Source of the DNA: Chitinophaga sp.
GTDB taxonomy: Bacteria > Bacteroidota > Bacteroidia > Chitinophagales > Chitinophagaceae
Assembly: GCF_019236475.1 (NCBI RefSeq)
Contig: NZ_JAFAIX010000006.1
Location: 124,001 to 188,000 of the forward strand
Length of the DNA stretch: 64,000 nt
Reading direction: 5' to 3'
This document shows positions 17,362 to 25,120 of this stretch, in pieces. A program made the position numbers and the translations under genes. The notes under the pieces were generated by a model. That model was given only the letters and a program-made list of their open reading frames with translations. It had not been told where the DNA came from and made no database searches. Every line of letters begins with the position of its first letter. Positions within the stretch are counted from its first letter, which is position 1.

Positions 17362-17541
17362 TCCCTTTCGTTTACGCTGAATTTACATTATTACCATTTT
17401 GATCTGTTCATTATCATCTACGCTGTTCATTCTCATTCGGGGATTAAAAACCTTAATTCGTTGGATTTTAGGTTTGTTTAATTGATAGTTTGCAGGCAAT
17501 AAATGTTAATCGTAAACCAAATATTTCAAACAAGAATTTTA
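17362..17541 (+). repeat. Upstream repeat, copy C
   Basis: Third copy. CTGTTCATT boxes are at 17404-17412 and 17423-17431, once more 19 bp apart with a different spacer sequence, followed by ATTCGGGGATT, an ATTCG block and the promoter-like GATAGTTTGCAGG. It matches copy B from CCCTTTCGT at the left edge to the start codon at 17542. Confidence 0.75.
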
Positions 17542-17787
17542 ATGCAATATATAACAGCCGCTGAACGTATAGAGCGTAAGACTTTGGATGACTTCGAAAT
17601 GCTGGTTATTCCTGATGTACGCCTTAGGAAAAGAGATAATTTTATTATGTCGCTGTTTATAAAACTTTACAGACAAACAGGAAAGATCTATCCATACCAT
17701 CCTCGCAATAGGAAAAAATATCGCTGGACTTGTAAAGATACCTCGCAGCTAAAACCCAAAAGACACCGTCGTCACTGGCTGATCTAA
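17542..17787 (+). CDS. Small basic protein, paralogue 3, unknown function
   Basis: The ATG at 17542 gives 81 residues; an upstream ATG at 17503 lies inside the repeated leader and is unlikely to be the main start. The order is as in paralogues 1 and 2: RKTLDDFEMLVIPDVRLRKR, then FIMSLFIKLYRQTGKIY, then HPRNRKKYRWTCKD, and a further basic tail KPKRHRRHWLI. The last 39 bp overlap the convergent DUF6702-like gene. It is the most diverged of the three. Confidence 0.62.
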   Translation: MQYITAAERIERKTLDDFEMLVIPDVRLRKRDNFIMSLFIKLYRQTGKIYPYHPRNRKKYRWTCKDTSQLKPKRHRRHWLI

Positions 17788-18237
17788 CTTAGAACTCTGT
17801 CTCTTCCCGCCTACAATCACATGTACCATATTCGTCTGTGTCGCATGTTGTTCATACAGCACATCATTTTTTACTTCCACTTTCTTAGGCGCAGGAATAT
17901 TTTCTGCCTCCAGGAAGCTCCAAACAGCATCTTCTTCAATTTTGTAGCCGATGAAGTGTAGGGGGACTATTTTCCCATCCAGTTTGATGGTAAGGTGTTG
18001 GGAGAGATAGGTAGCAATATAGCCTTCTACCTGCTTGCGGTTAGCCGGCTTTATGATATCAAATTTAGCTTTAAACTGTTTTTTCAGGGTATTTTCCAGA
18101 TCGTCCGTGAAGATACGGCTGCTTACCTGTAGTTCGTTTTTCGCGCTATTATGTGTAATTTCAGTTACGCTGGCATAGAAGGGATGCATCGCTGTCAACC
18201 ACATGGCCATCCACCATTTACATAGTAATAATCCCAC
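17749..18237 (-). CDS. DUF6702-like secreted protein
   Basis: A 162-residue minus-strand protein with a hydrophobic N-terminus ending near MHPFYASVTEITHN, the characteristic opening of DUF6702 proteins. The body (LQVSSRIFTDDLENTLKKQF, then YLSQHLTIKLDGKIVPLHFIG) follows the family pattern. Members are exported, lie next to HupE-like or M1 peptidase genes in many Bacteroidota, and have no assigned function. Here the divergent neighbour is the HupE/UreJ-like gene, in agreement. The ATG at 18237 is followed by a short but plausible signal segment. Confidence 0.75.
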   Translation of the reverse strand: MGLLLCKWWMAMWLTAMHPFYASVTEITHNSAKNELQVSSRIFTDDLENTLKKQFKAKFDIIKPANRKQVEGYIATYLSQHLTIKLDGKIVPLHFIGYKIEEDAVWSFLEAENIPAPKKVEVKNDVLYEQHATQTNMVHVIVGGKRQSSKLDQPVTTVSFGF

Positions 18238-18305
18238 TGGAAAAAATTTTTAGGAAAAATTAACTTTTTGGTTATATAATTACAAATTTAGTCAAATTTG
18301 GTGCA
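18238..18305. promoter_or_regulatory. Divergent promoter region
   Basis: On the minus strand TAAATTTG at 18290-18283 fits the Bacteroidota -7 box TAnnTTTG and would serve the DUF6702-like gene with a leader of about 40 bases. On the plus strand CAAATTTG at 18293-18300 lies only five bases before the HupE-like ATG, with TTTTG at 18266-18270 as a possible -33 element. The two boxes are almost back to back. Confidence 0.5.
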
Positions 18306-18890
18306 ATGGACGGTTTGTATTTTCAGTTGGGTTGGCAGCACATTATTAATTGGGAGGCCTACGACCACATATTATTTATTATAGCTTTGTGTGCGATGTA
18401 CCTGCTGCGCGACTGGAAAAAGGTGTTGGTACTGGTAACAGCCTTCACCATCGGACATTCCATCACCCTGGCACTTAGTGTACTGAATATCATTCGGATA
18501 CCCAGTAATATCATTGAGTTCCTGATACCTGTCACTATTTGCATTACCGCGATTACGAATATCATCCGGAAAGACAGTGAACCGAAAAAATTGCAACTGA
18601 ATTATTTCTATGCCTTATTTTTCGGATTGATTCATGGCCTCGGATTCTCCAACTACCTGAAAAGTATGCTGGGGGCGCAAACCAAAATCGTAGGGCCGCT
18701 GCTCGGGTTCAACCTGGGCCTGGAATGCGGACAGATACTAATCGTGATGATTATTTTACTCATCTCCGGAGCTTTCGTCAACCTCTCCGGAGTGAAACGC
18801 CGGGACTGGAATATGTGTATTTCCTCCGGTGCCTTCGGCATCGCCTTAGTTATGGCGATCGAAGGAGCAAGAGCAATGTTTTTGAATTAG
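18306..18890 (+). CDS. HupE/UreJ-like integral membrane protein
   Basis: A 194-residue protein with about six predicted membrane helices. The N-terminal GWQHIINWEAYDHILFIIAL and the later FTIGHSITLAL, LIHGLGFSNYL segments hold conserved His and Asp residues in the membrane, a hallmark of HupE/UreJ-type metal transporters. There is no hydrogenase or urease gene nearby, so the substrate is unknown. The stop is 17 bp before the M1 peptidase gene, forming a likely operon. Confidence 0.82.
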   Translation: MDGLYFQLGWQHIINWEAYDHILFIIALCAMYLLRDWKKVLVLVTAFTIGHSITLALSVLNIIRIPSNIIEFLIPVTICITAITNIIRKDSEPKKLQLNYFYALFFGLIHGLGFSNYLKSMLGAQTKIVGPLLGFNLGLECGQILIVMIILLISGAFVNLSGVKRRDWNMCISSGAFGIALVMAIEGARAMFLN

Positions 18891-18907
18891 TCTTTTTTAT
18901 ACCGTTT

Positions 18908-21229
18908 ATGAGAAAAAGTTTATTCCTGCTGGGAATCCTGTGTGGTAGCACCTTTGCGCTCTATGCACAGAATAACCCCGGCTCCAACCACGGCAATCGC
19001 TTTGAGCAACTGGGCACTATGCTCCAATCGCCCAATATGTACCGCTCCGCCTCCGGCGCTCCAGGCCCGAAATACTGGCAGCAACGAGCTGATTATGACA
19101 TCTCCGCTACCCTGGACGATGACAAACAAAAACTCACCGGCGCGGAAACAATTACCTACTATAACAACTCCCCCGATCCACTGACCTACATCTGGCTCCA
19201 GTTGGACGAAAATCAACACGACGCCAAAAGCGAACTGCAAGGAATCAATGGCAGCCGCATGACGGATAAAATGACTATGGCCACGCTCAATACCATCCTC
19301 AAAGAGGATAAAGATCTGGGCGTGAAAATCGTGAAAGTAACAGATGGGGAAGGTAAAGCGACACCGTATACCATCAACAGCACGATGATGCGCATCGACC
19401 TGCCTAAACCACTCATGCCCGGCGAAAAATACCGCCTCAAAGTAGAATGGTGGTATAATATCCCCGATCGTATGACGGTTGGTGGTCGCGGTGGTTATGA
19501 GTACTTCCCTGAAGATAAAAACTACCTCTATACCATTACCCAATGGTATCCGAGACTGGCAGTGTACTCCGATTTCCAAGGCTGGCAGAACAAACAGTTC
19601 TTCGGTTCTGGCGAATTTGCCCTGACCTTCGGTAATTTTCGTGTACGCATGACCGTACCTGCCGACCATGTGGTAGGTGGTACCGGCGAATGCCAGAACT
19701 ATAAGGAAATGCTAACACCTGCCCAGTTTCAACGCTGGCAACAAGCGCAAAGCAGCAAAGAACCTGTAGAAGTGGTGACCCTGGACGAAGCGAAAAAAGC
19801 AATGCAATCCCACGCAAACGCTACCAAAACCTGGGTATACGAAGCCAGCAATGTGCGCGATTTCGCATGGGTTTCTTCCCGTCGCCTCGTTTGGGACGCA
19901 ATGCCTACCAATGTAGAAGGAAATAAAGTAATGGCGATGTCTTACTACGGACAGGAAGCTTATCCGCTGTATCGCCGTTATTCTACCAAAGTGGTAGCAC
20001 ATACACTCAAATCTTACTCTAAGCATACGATTCCTTACCCTTATCCAGTGGCTATTTCCGTGGAAGCGGCCAACGGTATGGAATATCCGATGATCTGCTT
20101 CAACTATGGTCGTGCTGATAAAGACGGTACCTATTCTGAGGCTACCAAAAACGGTATGATCGGCGTAATCATTCACGAAGTAGGGCATAACTTCTTCCCG
20201 ATGATCGTCAATTCCGACGAGCGTCAGTGGACATGGATGGATGAAGGTTTGAATACTTTCTGCCAGTTTATGGCGGAACAGGAATGGGATAGCAATTTCC
20301 CTTCTTCTCGTGGTCCGGCGCATAGAATCGTGGATTACATGAAAATGCCGAAAGATCAGTTGGAGCCTATCATGACTAATTCCGAAAATATTATCAACTT
20401 CGGCCCTAATGCCTACGCGAAACCTGCTACTGGACTGAATATCCTGAGAGAAACAGTAATGGGTCGCGAACTCTTTGATTTCGCATTCAGGGAATATGCA
20501 CGTCGTTGGGCGTTCAAACATCCTACTCCGGCAGATTTCTTCCGTACCATGGAAGATGCTTCTGCAGTAGATCTGGATTGGTTCTGGCGCGGTTGGTTCT
20601 TCGGAACAGAACCATGTGATATTGCACTCGACAGCGTGAAATGGTATCGTATGGATTCAAAAAATCCTACTGTAAATAACGAAGCTGCCAAAACTGCGTA
20701 CGATAAAAACATGGATCATGTTGCTCGTCGCCGTAACAAGGAAGCTGGCGTGAAATACACCGTGGATCAGGATACCAGTCTGCAGGACTTCTACAGCAAA
20801 TTTGATCGCTTTGCGGTATCTTCTGAAGATAAAGCAACATTCGACAACTACATGAGTACTTTAACCCCTGCGGAGAAGAAAATGTACGATAGCAAGAAAA
20901 ACTTCTACGAACTGACCTTCAACAACAAAGGTGGTCTGGTAATGCCGATCATCCTGGAGTGGACGTTCGCCGATGGCACAAAAGAGGTAGAGCGCATTCC
21001 GGCTTATATCTGGCGTAAGAATGAATTCCAGGTAACGAAAGTATTTGCAAAAGATAAACAGGTAGTGGCTGTACGTCTGGATCCATTCCGTGAAACAGCG
21101 GATATTGATGAAGATAATAACAGTTGGCCTCGTCAGGCGGCTCCTTCACAGTTTGAACTGTTCAAGGCTGCGACGGCTCCGAGAGGCGCCAGCACCGGTG
21201 ATAATCCGATGCGTAAAGCAAGAAACTAA
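18908..21229 (+). CDS. M1-family zinc metallopeptidase, exported
   Basis: The ATG at 18908 gives 773 residues beginning with a signal peptide (MRKSLFLLGILCGSTFALYA); the open frame to 18725 runs through the preceding gene and is not used. The zinc site HEVGHN lies near residue 423 and the third ligand in WMDEGLN about 20 residues later, as expected for gluzincin aminopeptidases. NGMEYPMICF near residue 391 takes the place of the substrate-binding GAMEN motif. The C-terminal third (from LTFNNKGGLVMPIILEW) is a beta-rich domain. It is probably a periplasmic or surface aminopeptidase. Confidence 0.92.
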   Translation: MRKSLFLLGILCGSTFALYAQNNPGSNHGNRFEQLGTMLQSPNMYRSASGAPGPKYWQQRADYDISATLDDDKQKLTGAETITYYNNSPDPLTYIWLQLDENQHDAKSELQGINGSRMTDKMTMATLNTILKEDKDLGVKIVKVTDGEGKATPYTINSTMMRIDLPKPLMPGEKYRLKVEWWYNIPDRMTVGGRGGYEYFPEDKNYLYTITQWYPRLAVYSDFQGWQNKQFFGSGEFALTFGNFRVRMTVPADHVVGGTGECQNYKEMLTPAQFQRWQQAQSSKEPVEVVTLDEAKKAMQSHANATKTWVYEASNVRDFAWVSSRRLVWDAMPTNVEGNKVMAMSYYGQEAYPLYRRYSTKVVAHTLKSYSKHTIPYPYPVAISVEAANGMEYPMICFNYGRADKDGTYSEATKNGMIGVIIHEVGHNFFPMIVNSDERQWTWMDEGLNTFCQFMAEQEWDSNFPSSRGPAHRIVDYMKMPKDQLEPIMTNSENIINFGPNAYAKPATGLNILRETVMGRELFDFAFREYARRWAFKHPTPADFFRTMEDASAVDLDWFWRGWFFGTEPCDIALDSVKWYRMDSKNPTVNNEAAKTAYDKNMDHVARRRNKEAGVKYTVDQDTSLQDFYSKFDRFAVSSEDKATFDNYMSTLTPAEKKMYDSKKNFYELTFNNKGGLVMPIILEWTFADGTKEVERIPAYIWRKNEFQVTKVFAKDKQVVAVRLDPFRETADIDEDNNSWPRQAAPSQFELFKAATAPRGASTGDNPMRKARN

Positions 21230-21236
21230 AGCATTG

Positions 21237-21265
21237 AAACCCGGACGCGTAGTCCGGGTTTTTTT
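21237..21265 (+). terminator. Terminator after the M1 peptidase gene
   Basis: AAACCCGGAC and GTCCGGGTTT form a stem around the loop GCGTA and are followed by a run of seven T. It starts eight bases after the stop codon. Confidence 0.92.
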
Positions 21266-21306
21266 ATGTCTTTCGGGAGACACGTGTCGCTCTGAAAGGA
21301 AACGTT

Positions 21307-21349
21307 AAAAAGAGGTGCGCCTGTTGGGTGGACCTCTTTTATTTTTTTA
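21307..21349 (+). terminator. Second hairpin with T tract
   Basis: AAAAGAGGT pairs with ACCTCTTTT around a GC-rich loop and is followed by ATTTTTTT. It lies 40 bp beyond the first terminator with no gene between, so it may be a backup or may belong to an unseen small RNA. The remaining bases to 21471 show nothing else. Confidence 0.6.
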
Positions 21350-21471
21350 GCTTCTATTGCTACATCAAGCGTATCGACTTACAGCTATCATCCTGGCGCG
21401 AAAGAAAATTCCGCTGAAAGTATACGATCAGGGCCATCTTTGAGTTATATTTATCCTCGAGAATGTAACTT

Positions 21472-22290
21472 ATGCACATGCGATCCATCTTCACATTAAT
21501 ACTCTGCTGTTTCCTAATGCAAATGTGCAAGGCAGCAGGAGTAGATACTATTTCCATTCCGAGTGCCGCCATGCATCGTAGTTTTAAAGCGGTGGTGATT
21601 ACGCCGAAAAGCTATAGCAGTGGTGATCAACGTTATCCAGTGGTATACTTACTGCATGGCTACGGTGGCAATTACAGTAACTGGATTACCAAAGTGCCGG
21701 CCTTGCGCGACATGGCAGATGCCTACAACATCATGATTGTGTGCCCAGATGGGACCATTGGCAGTTGGTATTTTGATAGTCCTGTAGATAGTAACTACAA
21801 GTTTGAAACATATGTTGGTAAGGAGATACCAGCTTATATAGACCAGCATTACCAAACCGTAGCAACGAGTAAAGGGCGCGCGATTGCAGGGCTCAGCATG
21901 GGCGGCCATGGCGCTCTGTTCCTGGCTATTCGTCACCAAGATACTTTTGGTGCTGCTGGTAGTATAAGCGGTGGCGTGGACTTCAGGCCATTTCCTAAAA
22001 ACTGGGATATCGCCAAACGATTGGGAGAACCAGGCATAAACGGTACTAACTGGACCGACTATACGGTGATGAAACAAATCGAGAAATTAACGCCCGGAAC
22101 ATTACCTATGATCATTGATTGTGGCGTGGACGATTTCTTTATCGAGGTAAACAGAAATCTGCATAAAGCGTTGTTGGAGCGAAAAATTCCGCACGACTAT
22201 ACCGAACGTCCGGGTAATCATGACTGGAATTATTGGGGTAATTCCATTCGTTATCAACTGTTGTATTTCCACATCTTCTTCGAACAATAA
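21472..22290 (+). CDS. Exported esterase (esterase D/feruloyl esterase family)
   Basis: A 272-residue alpha/beta hydrolase with a signal peptide (MHMRSIFTLILCCFLMQMCKAAG); an ATG at 21478 is an alternative start. YPVVYLLHGYGG carries the oxyanion region, and GLSMGGHGALF holds the nucleophilic serine near residue 141. DCGVDDFFIE and RPGNHDWNYW hold the likely aspartate and histidine. The family includes feruloyl and acetyl-xylan esterases as well as S-formylglutathione hydrolase. The signal peptide points to an extracytoplasmic carbohydrate ester substrate, in keeping with the lyases downstream. Confidence 0.85.
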   Translation: MHMRSIFTLILCCFLMQMCKAAGVDTISIPSAAMHRSFKAVVITPKSYSSGDQRYPVVYLLHGYGGNYSNWITKVPALRDMADAYNIMIVCPDGTIGSWYFDSPVDSNYKFETYVGKEIPAYIDQHYQTVATSKGRAIAGLSMGGHGALFLAIRHQDTFGAAGSISGGVDFRPFPKNWDIAKRLGEPGINGTNWTDYTVMKQIEKLTPGTLPMIIDCGVDDFFIEVNRNLHKALLERKIPHDYTERPGNHDWNYWGNSIRYQLLYFHIFFEQ

Positions 22291-22305
22291 TCAATATTCC
22301 CTCAC

Positions 22306-22333
22306 GTTGTCCCTGCCCTGTGGCAGGGACAAC
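22306..22333. repeat. GC-rich hairpin, REP-like
   Basis: GTTGTCCCTGCC pairs with GGCAGGGACAAC around CTGT. No T tract follows. The same stem sequence recurs at 49271-49299 and, altered, at 60983-61013, each time just after a gene, which suggests a dispersed palindromic element. Confidence 0.7.
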
Positions 22334-22429
22334 AGACAACAACGTTTTGCCTCTGCGAGCATAATGCATTCGCGTGCAAACGCGTCTCCCATACACTTCT
22401 TGAATATTTTCTATATTTCCCATCTTTTC

Positions 22430-22473
22430 TTGTTTCTTCCCTCGCTTTCGTTAATTTTAGAAATCGATTGCAC
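22430..22473 (+). promoter_or_regulatory. Promoter and LacI-type operator of the first lyase gene
   Basis: TTG at 22430-22432 and TAATTTTA at 22452-22459 are 19 bp apart and resemble the Bacteroidota promoter. AAATCGATTGCA follows at once (22461-22472). Read on the other strand it is TGCAATCGATTT, close to the LacI-family operator pattern TGnAAnCGnTTnCA. The same promoter-operator layout precedes the second lyase gene. Confidence 0.55.
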
Positions 22474-22550
22474 AAAATATCAGTTAAAGCCTAGAACGTT
22501 AGACGAATCCCACGAACTCCGACCCTTATCATCATAAATTCAATTCCAGT

Positions 22551-23711
22551 ATGAAAAAGAATACCCTTTTTTATGGCCTTGCTGTGTCCCTTATCGCAGC
22601 AACCATCTGCTTATTTTCTTGTGGTAAAGAAATAGCCAAGGAAAATACCACTGCCAATAACCCGTCCAAAAAACCAGTAACAGAATTAACTTCCTTCGTA
22701 CATCCAGGCGTACTCAATACACAGGCGAGTTTGGATTATGTAGGCGGTCAGGTAAACGGTGGAGACCCCAACCGTACTGCTTATTATCAGAAAGTAATTG
22801 ATTATGTAGACAGCCATCCGGTGCCCACTAGCTTTTATGCTACAGTGGTAGTAGGATCTAATGGCGCTACGTCTCCTTCTAAATCCCAAATCCGTAAGGA
22901 TGCAGAGCTGGCGTATGCCCTGGCTTTGAGATGGGCTAAAACTGGTACACAATCCTGGGCAGATAAATGTATCAGCATTCTTAACGGTTGGGCCTATACG
23001 TTCCAGAATTATGCCCTCCTAGATGCCAGTACGAACCCCTATCAGCCAGGATTAGAAGCCAGTTGGACAACCCCTTCCTTCGTGGCTGCCGCCGAAATTA
23101 TGCGCTATTATAAGGTAAATGGGAATGGCTCCGGTTGGGCCGCTGCTGATATCACGCAGTTCCAGAATTACCTGAATAATGTGAAGAATAATTACATCAA
23201 TAACATGCCAGTGTATAATAATAACTGGAATGCTTCCCAAGGCTACGCTAAAATGGCGATGGGCATCTTCTTGAACAGCACCACCGTTTATCAGAACGGC
23301 TATGACCTGATTACTACGTATCTCCCTATCATCGTTCAAACAGATGGTACTATCCCGGAATACTGTAATCGCCAGGATTGCGTGCATTTCCAATACTCAC
23401 TGACTGCTTTCTCATATGCTGCCCAACTGGCGAAAATCCAACAGGGTGATAATAGTCTCTGGGATGCAAATGGTGGCCGTATCAGCGCAGGATATGATTA
23501 TATGCGTTCCGCTTACCAAGGCACTGCCAGTTGCTCTTACTGCTCTACTAGCAGCCCTGTATTTCCAGGTGTGGAAGTAGCCTATAATCACTATCAAACT
23601 TCCAATCTCTCTTACCTGAGAGGACTCCAAGCGCCTCTGGGCGTACCGAATGATAATACCTTCCTCGGTTTCACAACTTACACCCACTACGGCGTATCTA
23701 GTCTCCAGTAA
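22551..23711 (+). CDS. Alginate-lyase-family lipoprotein, copy 1
   Basis: A 386-residue protein with a lipoprotein signal (ATICLFSCGK). The mature chain resembles the alginate lyase (PL5-like) alpha/alpha toroid: VVGSNGATSPSKSQIRKDAE, then PGLEASWTTPSFVAAAEI, then PVYNNNWNASQGYAKMAMGI and DCVHFQYSLTAF. The Asn-Asn-Trp-Asn and His-containing segments probably form the active cleft. It is closely related to the next gene over its full length. Other toroid lyases are possible, so the substrate is uncertain. It is the first of two tandem copies, each followed by its own terminator. Confidence 0.75.
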   Translation: MKKNTLFYGLAVSLIAATICLFSCGKEIAKENTTANNPSKKPVTELTSFVHPGVLNTQASLDYVGGQVNGGDPNRTAYYQKVIDYVDSHPVPTSFYATVVVGSNGATSPSKSQIRKDAELAYALALRWAKTGTQSWADKCISILNGWAYTFQNYALLDASTNPYQPGLEASWTTPSFVAAAEIMRYYKVNGNGSGWAAADITQFQNYLNNVKNNYINNMPVYNNNWNASQGYAKMAMGIFLNSTTVYQNGYDLITTYLPIIVQTDGTIPEYCNRQDCVHFQYSLTAFSYAAQLAKIQQGDNSLWDANGGRISAGYDYMRSAYQGTASCSYCSTSSPVFPGVEVAYNHYQTSNLSYLRGLQAPLGVPNDNTFLGFTTYTHYGVSSLQ

Positions 23712-23737
23712 TCAATATATTTAAGGGTAGGAGCTCG

Positions 23738-23776
23738 GCAACAGTTGCACTCGCAAAGCAACTGTTGCTTTTTTTT
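23738..23776 (+). terminator. Terminator between the two lyase genes
   Basis: GCAACAGTTGC and GCAACTGTTGC form an 11-bp stem followed by eight T. The second lyase gene is therefore transcribed from its own promoter, whose -33 element overlaps this hairpin. Confidence 0.93.
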
Positions 23777-23808
23777 GTCTAGTTACGTATTTTGGAAATC
23801 GATTGCAA
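23765..23808 (+). promoter_or_regulatory. Promoter and LacI-type operator of the second lyase gene
   Basis: TTG at 23765-23767 and TATTTTG at 23788-23794 are 20 bp apart. GAAATCGATTGCAA follows directly (23795-23808) and equals the operator before the first lyase gene over 13 bases. The -33 element is inside the preceding terminator arm. Confidence 0.5.
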
Positions 23809-23821
23809 TAAATGAATAGTT

Positions 23822-24940
23822 ATGAAAATATTTCGCTCGCAAAGCAGCAAAGCCGCTATGGTAGTATGCCTGATAGTGGTAGTTAGTTTATTAAAGATGT
23901 CTGCCTTCGCGCAACAAAAGGCATTTGTGCATCCTGCCATCCTGAACACCAAAGCCAGCCTGGATTTCATCAACAAGCAACTGAAAAACAAGGATAGCGC
24001 ACGCACAGCGGCCTATCAGAAAGTGGAGGAGTTTATTGGTAGGGTGGAATGCCCCACTTCCTTTTTTGCCACAGTGGTAGTGGGTTCCAACGGAGCCACG
24101 TCTCCCTCTAAATCTCAAATCCGCAGAGATGCTGAACTCGTATACGCCTTGACGTTAGCATGGGCACATACTGGTAAAGAAGAATACGCTCAAAAGGCGA
24201 TTGGCATTATTAACGGTTGGGCATATACGTTCAAGGATTATGATCTGCTGAATGCGGCTACCAATCAGCGTCAGCCAGGACTGGAAGCCAGTTGGACAAC
24301 CCCTGGATTTGTAGCGGCGGCTGAAATATTGCGGTATTATAAAGTGGATGGTAAAGGCTCCGGTTGGAAAGAAGCGGATATAGCGCAGTTTAAAACGTAT
24401 CTCCATACGGTCGTTGAAAATTATATCAACAAAATGCCAGTCTATAACAACAACTGGAATGCTTCGCAGGGGTATGCAAAAATGGCCATCGGTATTTTCA
24501 TGGACAGCACTGCCTTATACCAGGAAGGATATGAAACGGCGGCGAAATTCCTACCCATTGTAATTGAGCCGGATGGCCATATTTCCGAGTATTGCCATCG
24601 TAAAGATTGTGTGCATTTTCAATATTCGCTCAACGCCTTTACATATGCGGCTGAATTGGCGAGATTACAGGGAGACAACAGTCTGTGGCTGCTGAACGAT
24701 CAACTCTTATCACGGGGATACGACTACATGCGGAAAGCCTTCGATAGCAATGCAGAATGTACTTATTGCACGGCCAATAGTAGCGTATTTCCAGGTACCG
24801 AAATTGCCTATCGGTATTACAAAACAGGTAACCTGGCTTACCTCCGCGCTTTGCGGCCACCACAAGGCACTTCACAGGGGTATATATTTATAGGATTTAC
24901 GACTTATACACATGCGAATGTGCCGGAAAGGAATCAATAA
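23822..24940 (+). CDS. Alginate-lyase-family protein, copy 2
   Basis: A 372-residue tandem paralogue of the previous gene. It has a signal peptide (VVCLIVVVSLLKMSAFAQQ) but no lipobox cysteine, so it should be periplasmic or secreted, whereas copy 1 is a lipoprotein. Shared blocks are VVVGSNGATSPSKSQIRRDA, PGLEASWTTPGFVAAAEI, VYNNNWNASQGYAKMAIGI and DCVHFQYSLNAF. The C-terminal FIGFTTYTHANV also matches. The difference in anchoring suggests division of labour between surface and periplasm, which is inference. Confidence 0.75.
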   Translation: MKIFRSQSSKAAMVVCLIVVVSLLKMSAFAQQKAFVHPAILNTKASLDFINKQLKNKDSARTAAYQKVEEFIGRVECPTSFFATVVVGSNGATSPSKSQIRRDAELVYALTLAWAHTGKEEYAQKAIGIINGWAYTFKDYDLLNAATNQRQPGLEASWTTPGFVAAAEILRYYKVDGKGSGWKEADIAQFKTYLHTVVENYINKMPVYNNNWNASQGYAKMAIGIFMDSTALYQEGYETAAKFLPIVIEPDGHISEYCHRKDCVHFQYSLNAFTYAAELARLQGDNSLWLLNDQLLSRGYDYMRKAFDSNAECTYCTANSSVFPGTEIAYRYYKTGNLAYLRALRPPQGTSQGYIFIGFTTYTHANVPERNQ

Positions 24941-24944
24941 AAAA

Positions 24945-24975
24945 GGTCGTCCATGAATTGGACGACCGGTTTTCT
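24945..24975 (+). terminator. Terminator after the second lyase gene
   Basis: GGTCGTCC and GGACGACC form an eight-pair stem around ATGAATT, followed by a short T-rich run. It begins five bases after the stop codon. Confidence 0.75.
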
Positions 24976-25027
24976 AATTGCTAAATATGTCCTAGTTGTT
25001 ATGAAAACTTTTGTTGCAAAGGCTTTT

Positions 25028-25060
25028 AAAAAAGTGGCCGTAAGTAAGACTACGAACGGC
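25028..25060 (-). terminator. Terminator of the minus-strand SusC/SusD unit
   Basis: On the minus strand GCCGT and ACGGC enclose a 14-base loop that can fold further, followed by CAC and a run of six T. It lies about 60 bp beyond the SusD stop. The stem is short, so confidence is moderate. Confidence 0.5.
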
Positions 25061-25120
25061 GTTCAACATCTTGTATGTGACCTATGTAAATAAATACTAA
25101 GCGATTGCGAGAAAAATAGT

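Noticed and set aside
15978..17541. Possible replication origin because of repeated boxes in AT-rich DNA
   Set aside because: Only one pair of boxes per copy, each directly before a gene, and no dnaA, rep or par gene nearby.
18725..18907. Longer N-terminus for the M1 peptidase
   Set aside because: It overlaps the HupE-like gene, and the ATG at 18908 starts a clear signal peptide.
22305..22335. Possible terminator after the esterase gene
   Set aside because: The hairpin has no T tract, so I call it a REP-like palindrome rather than a terminator.
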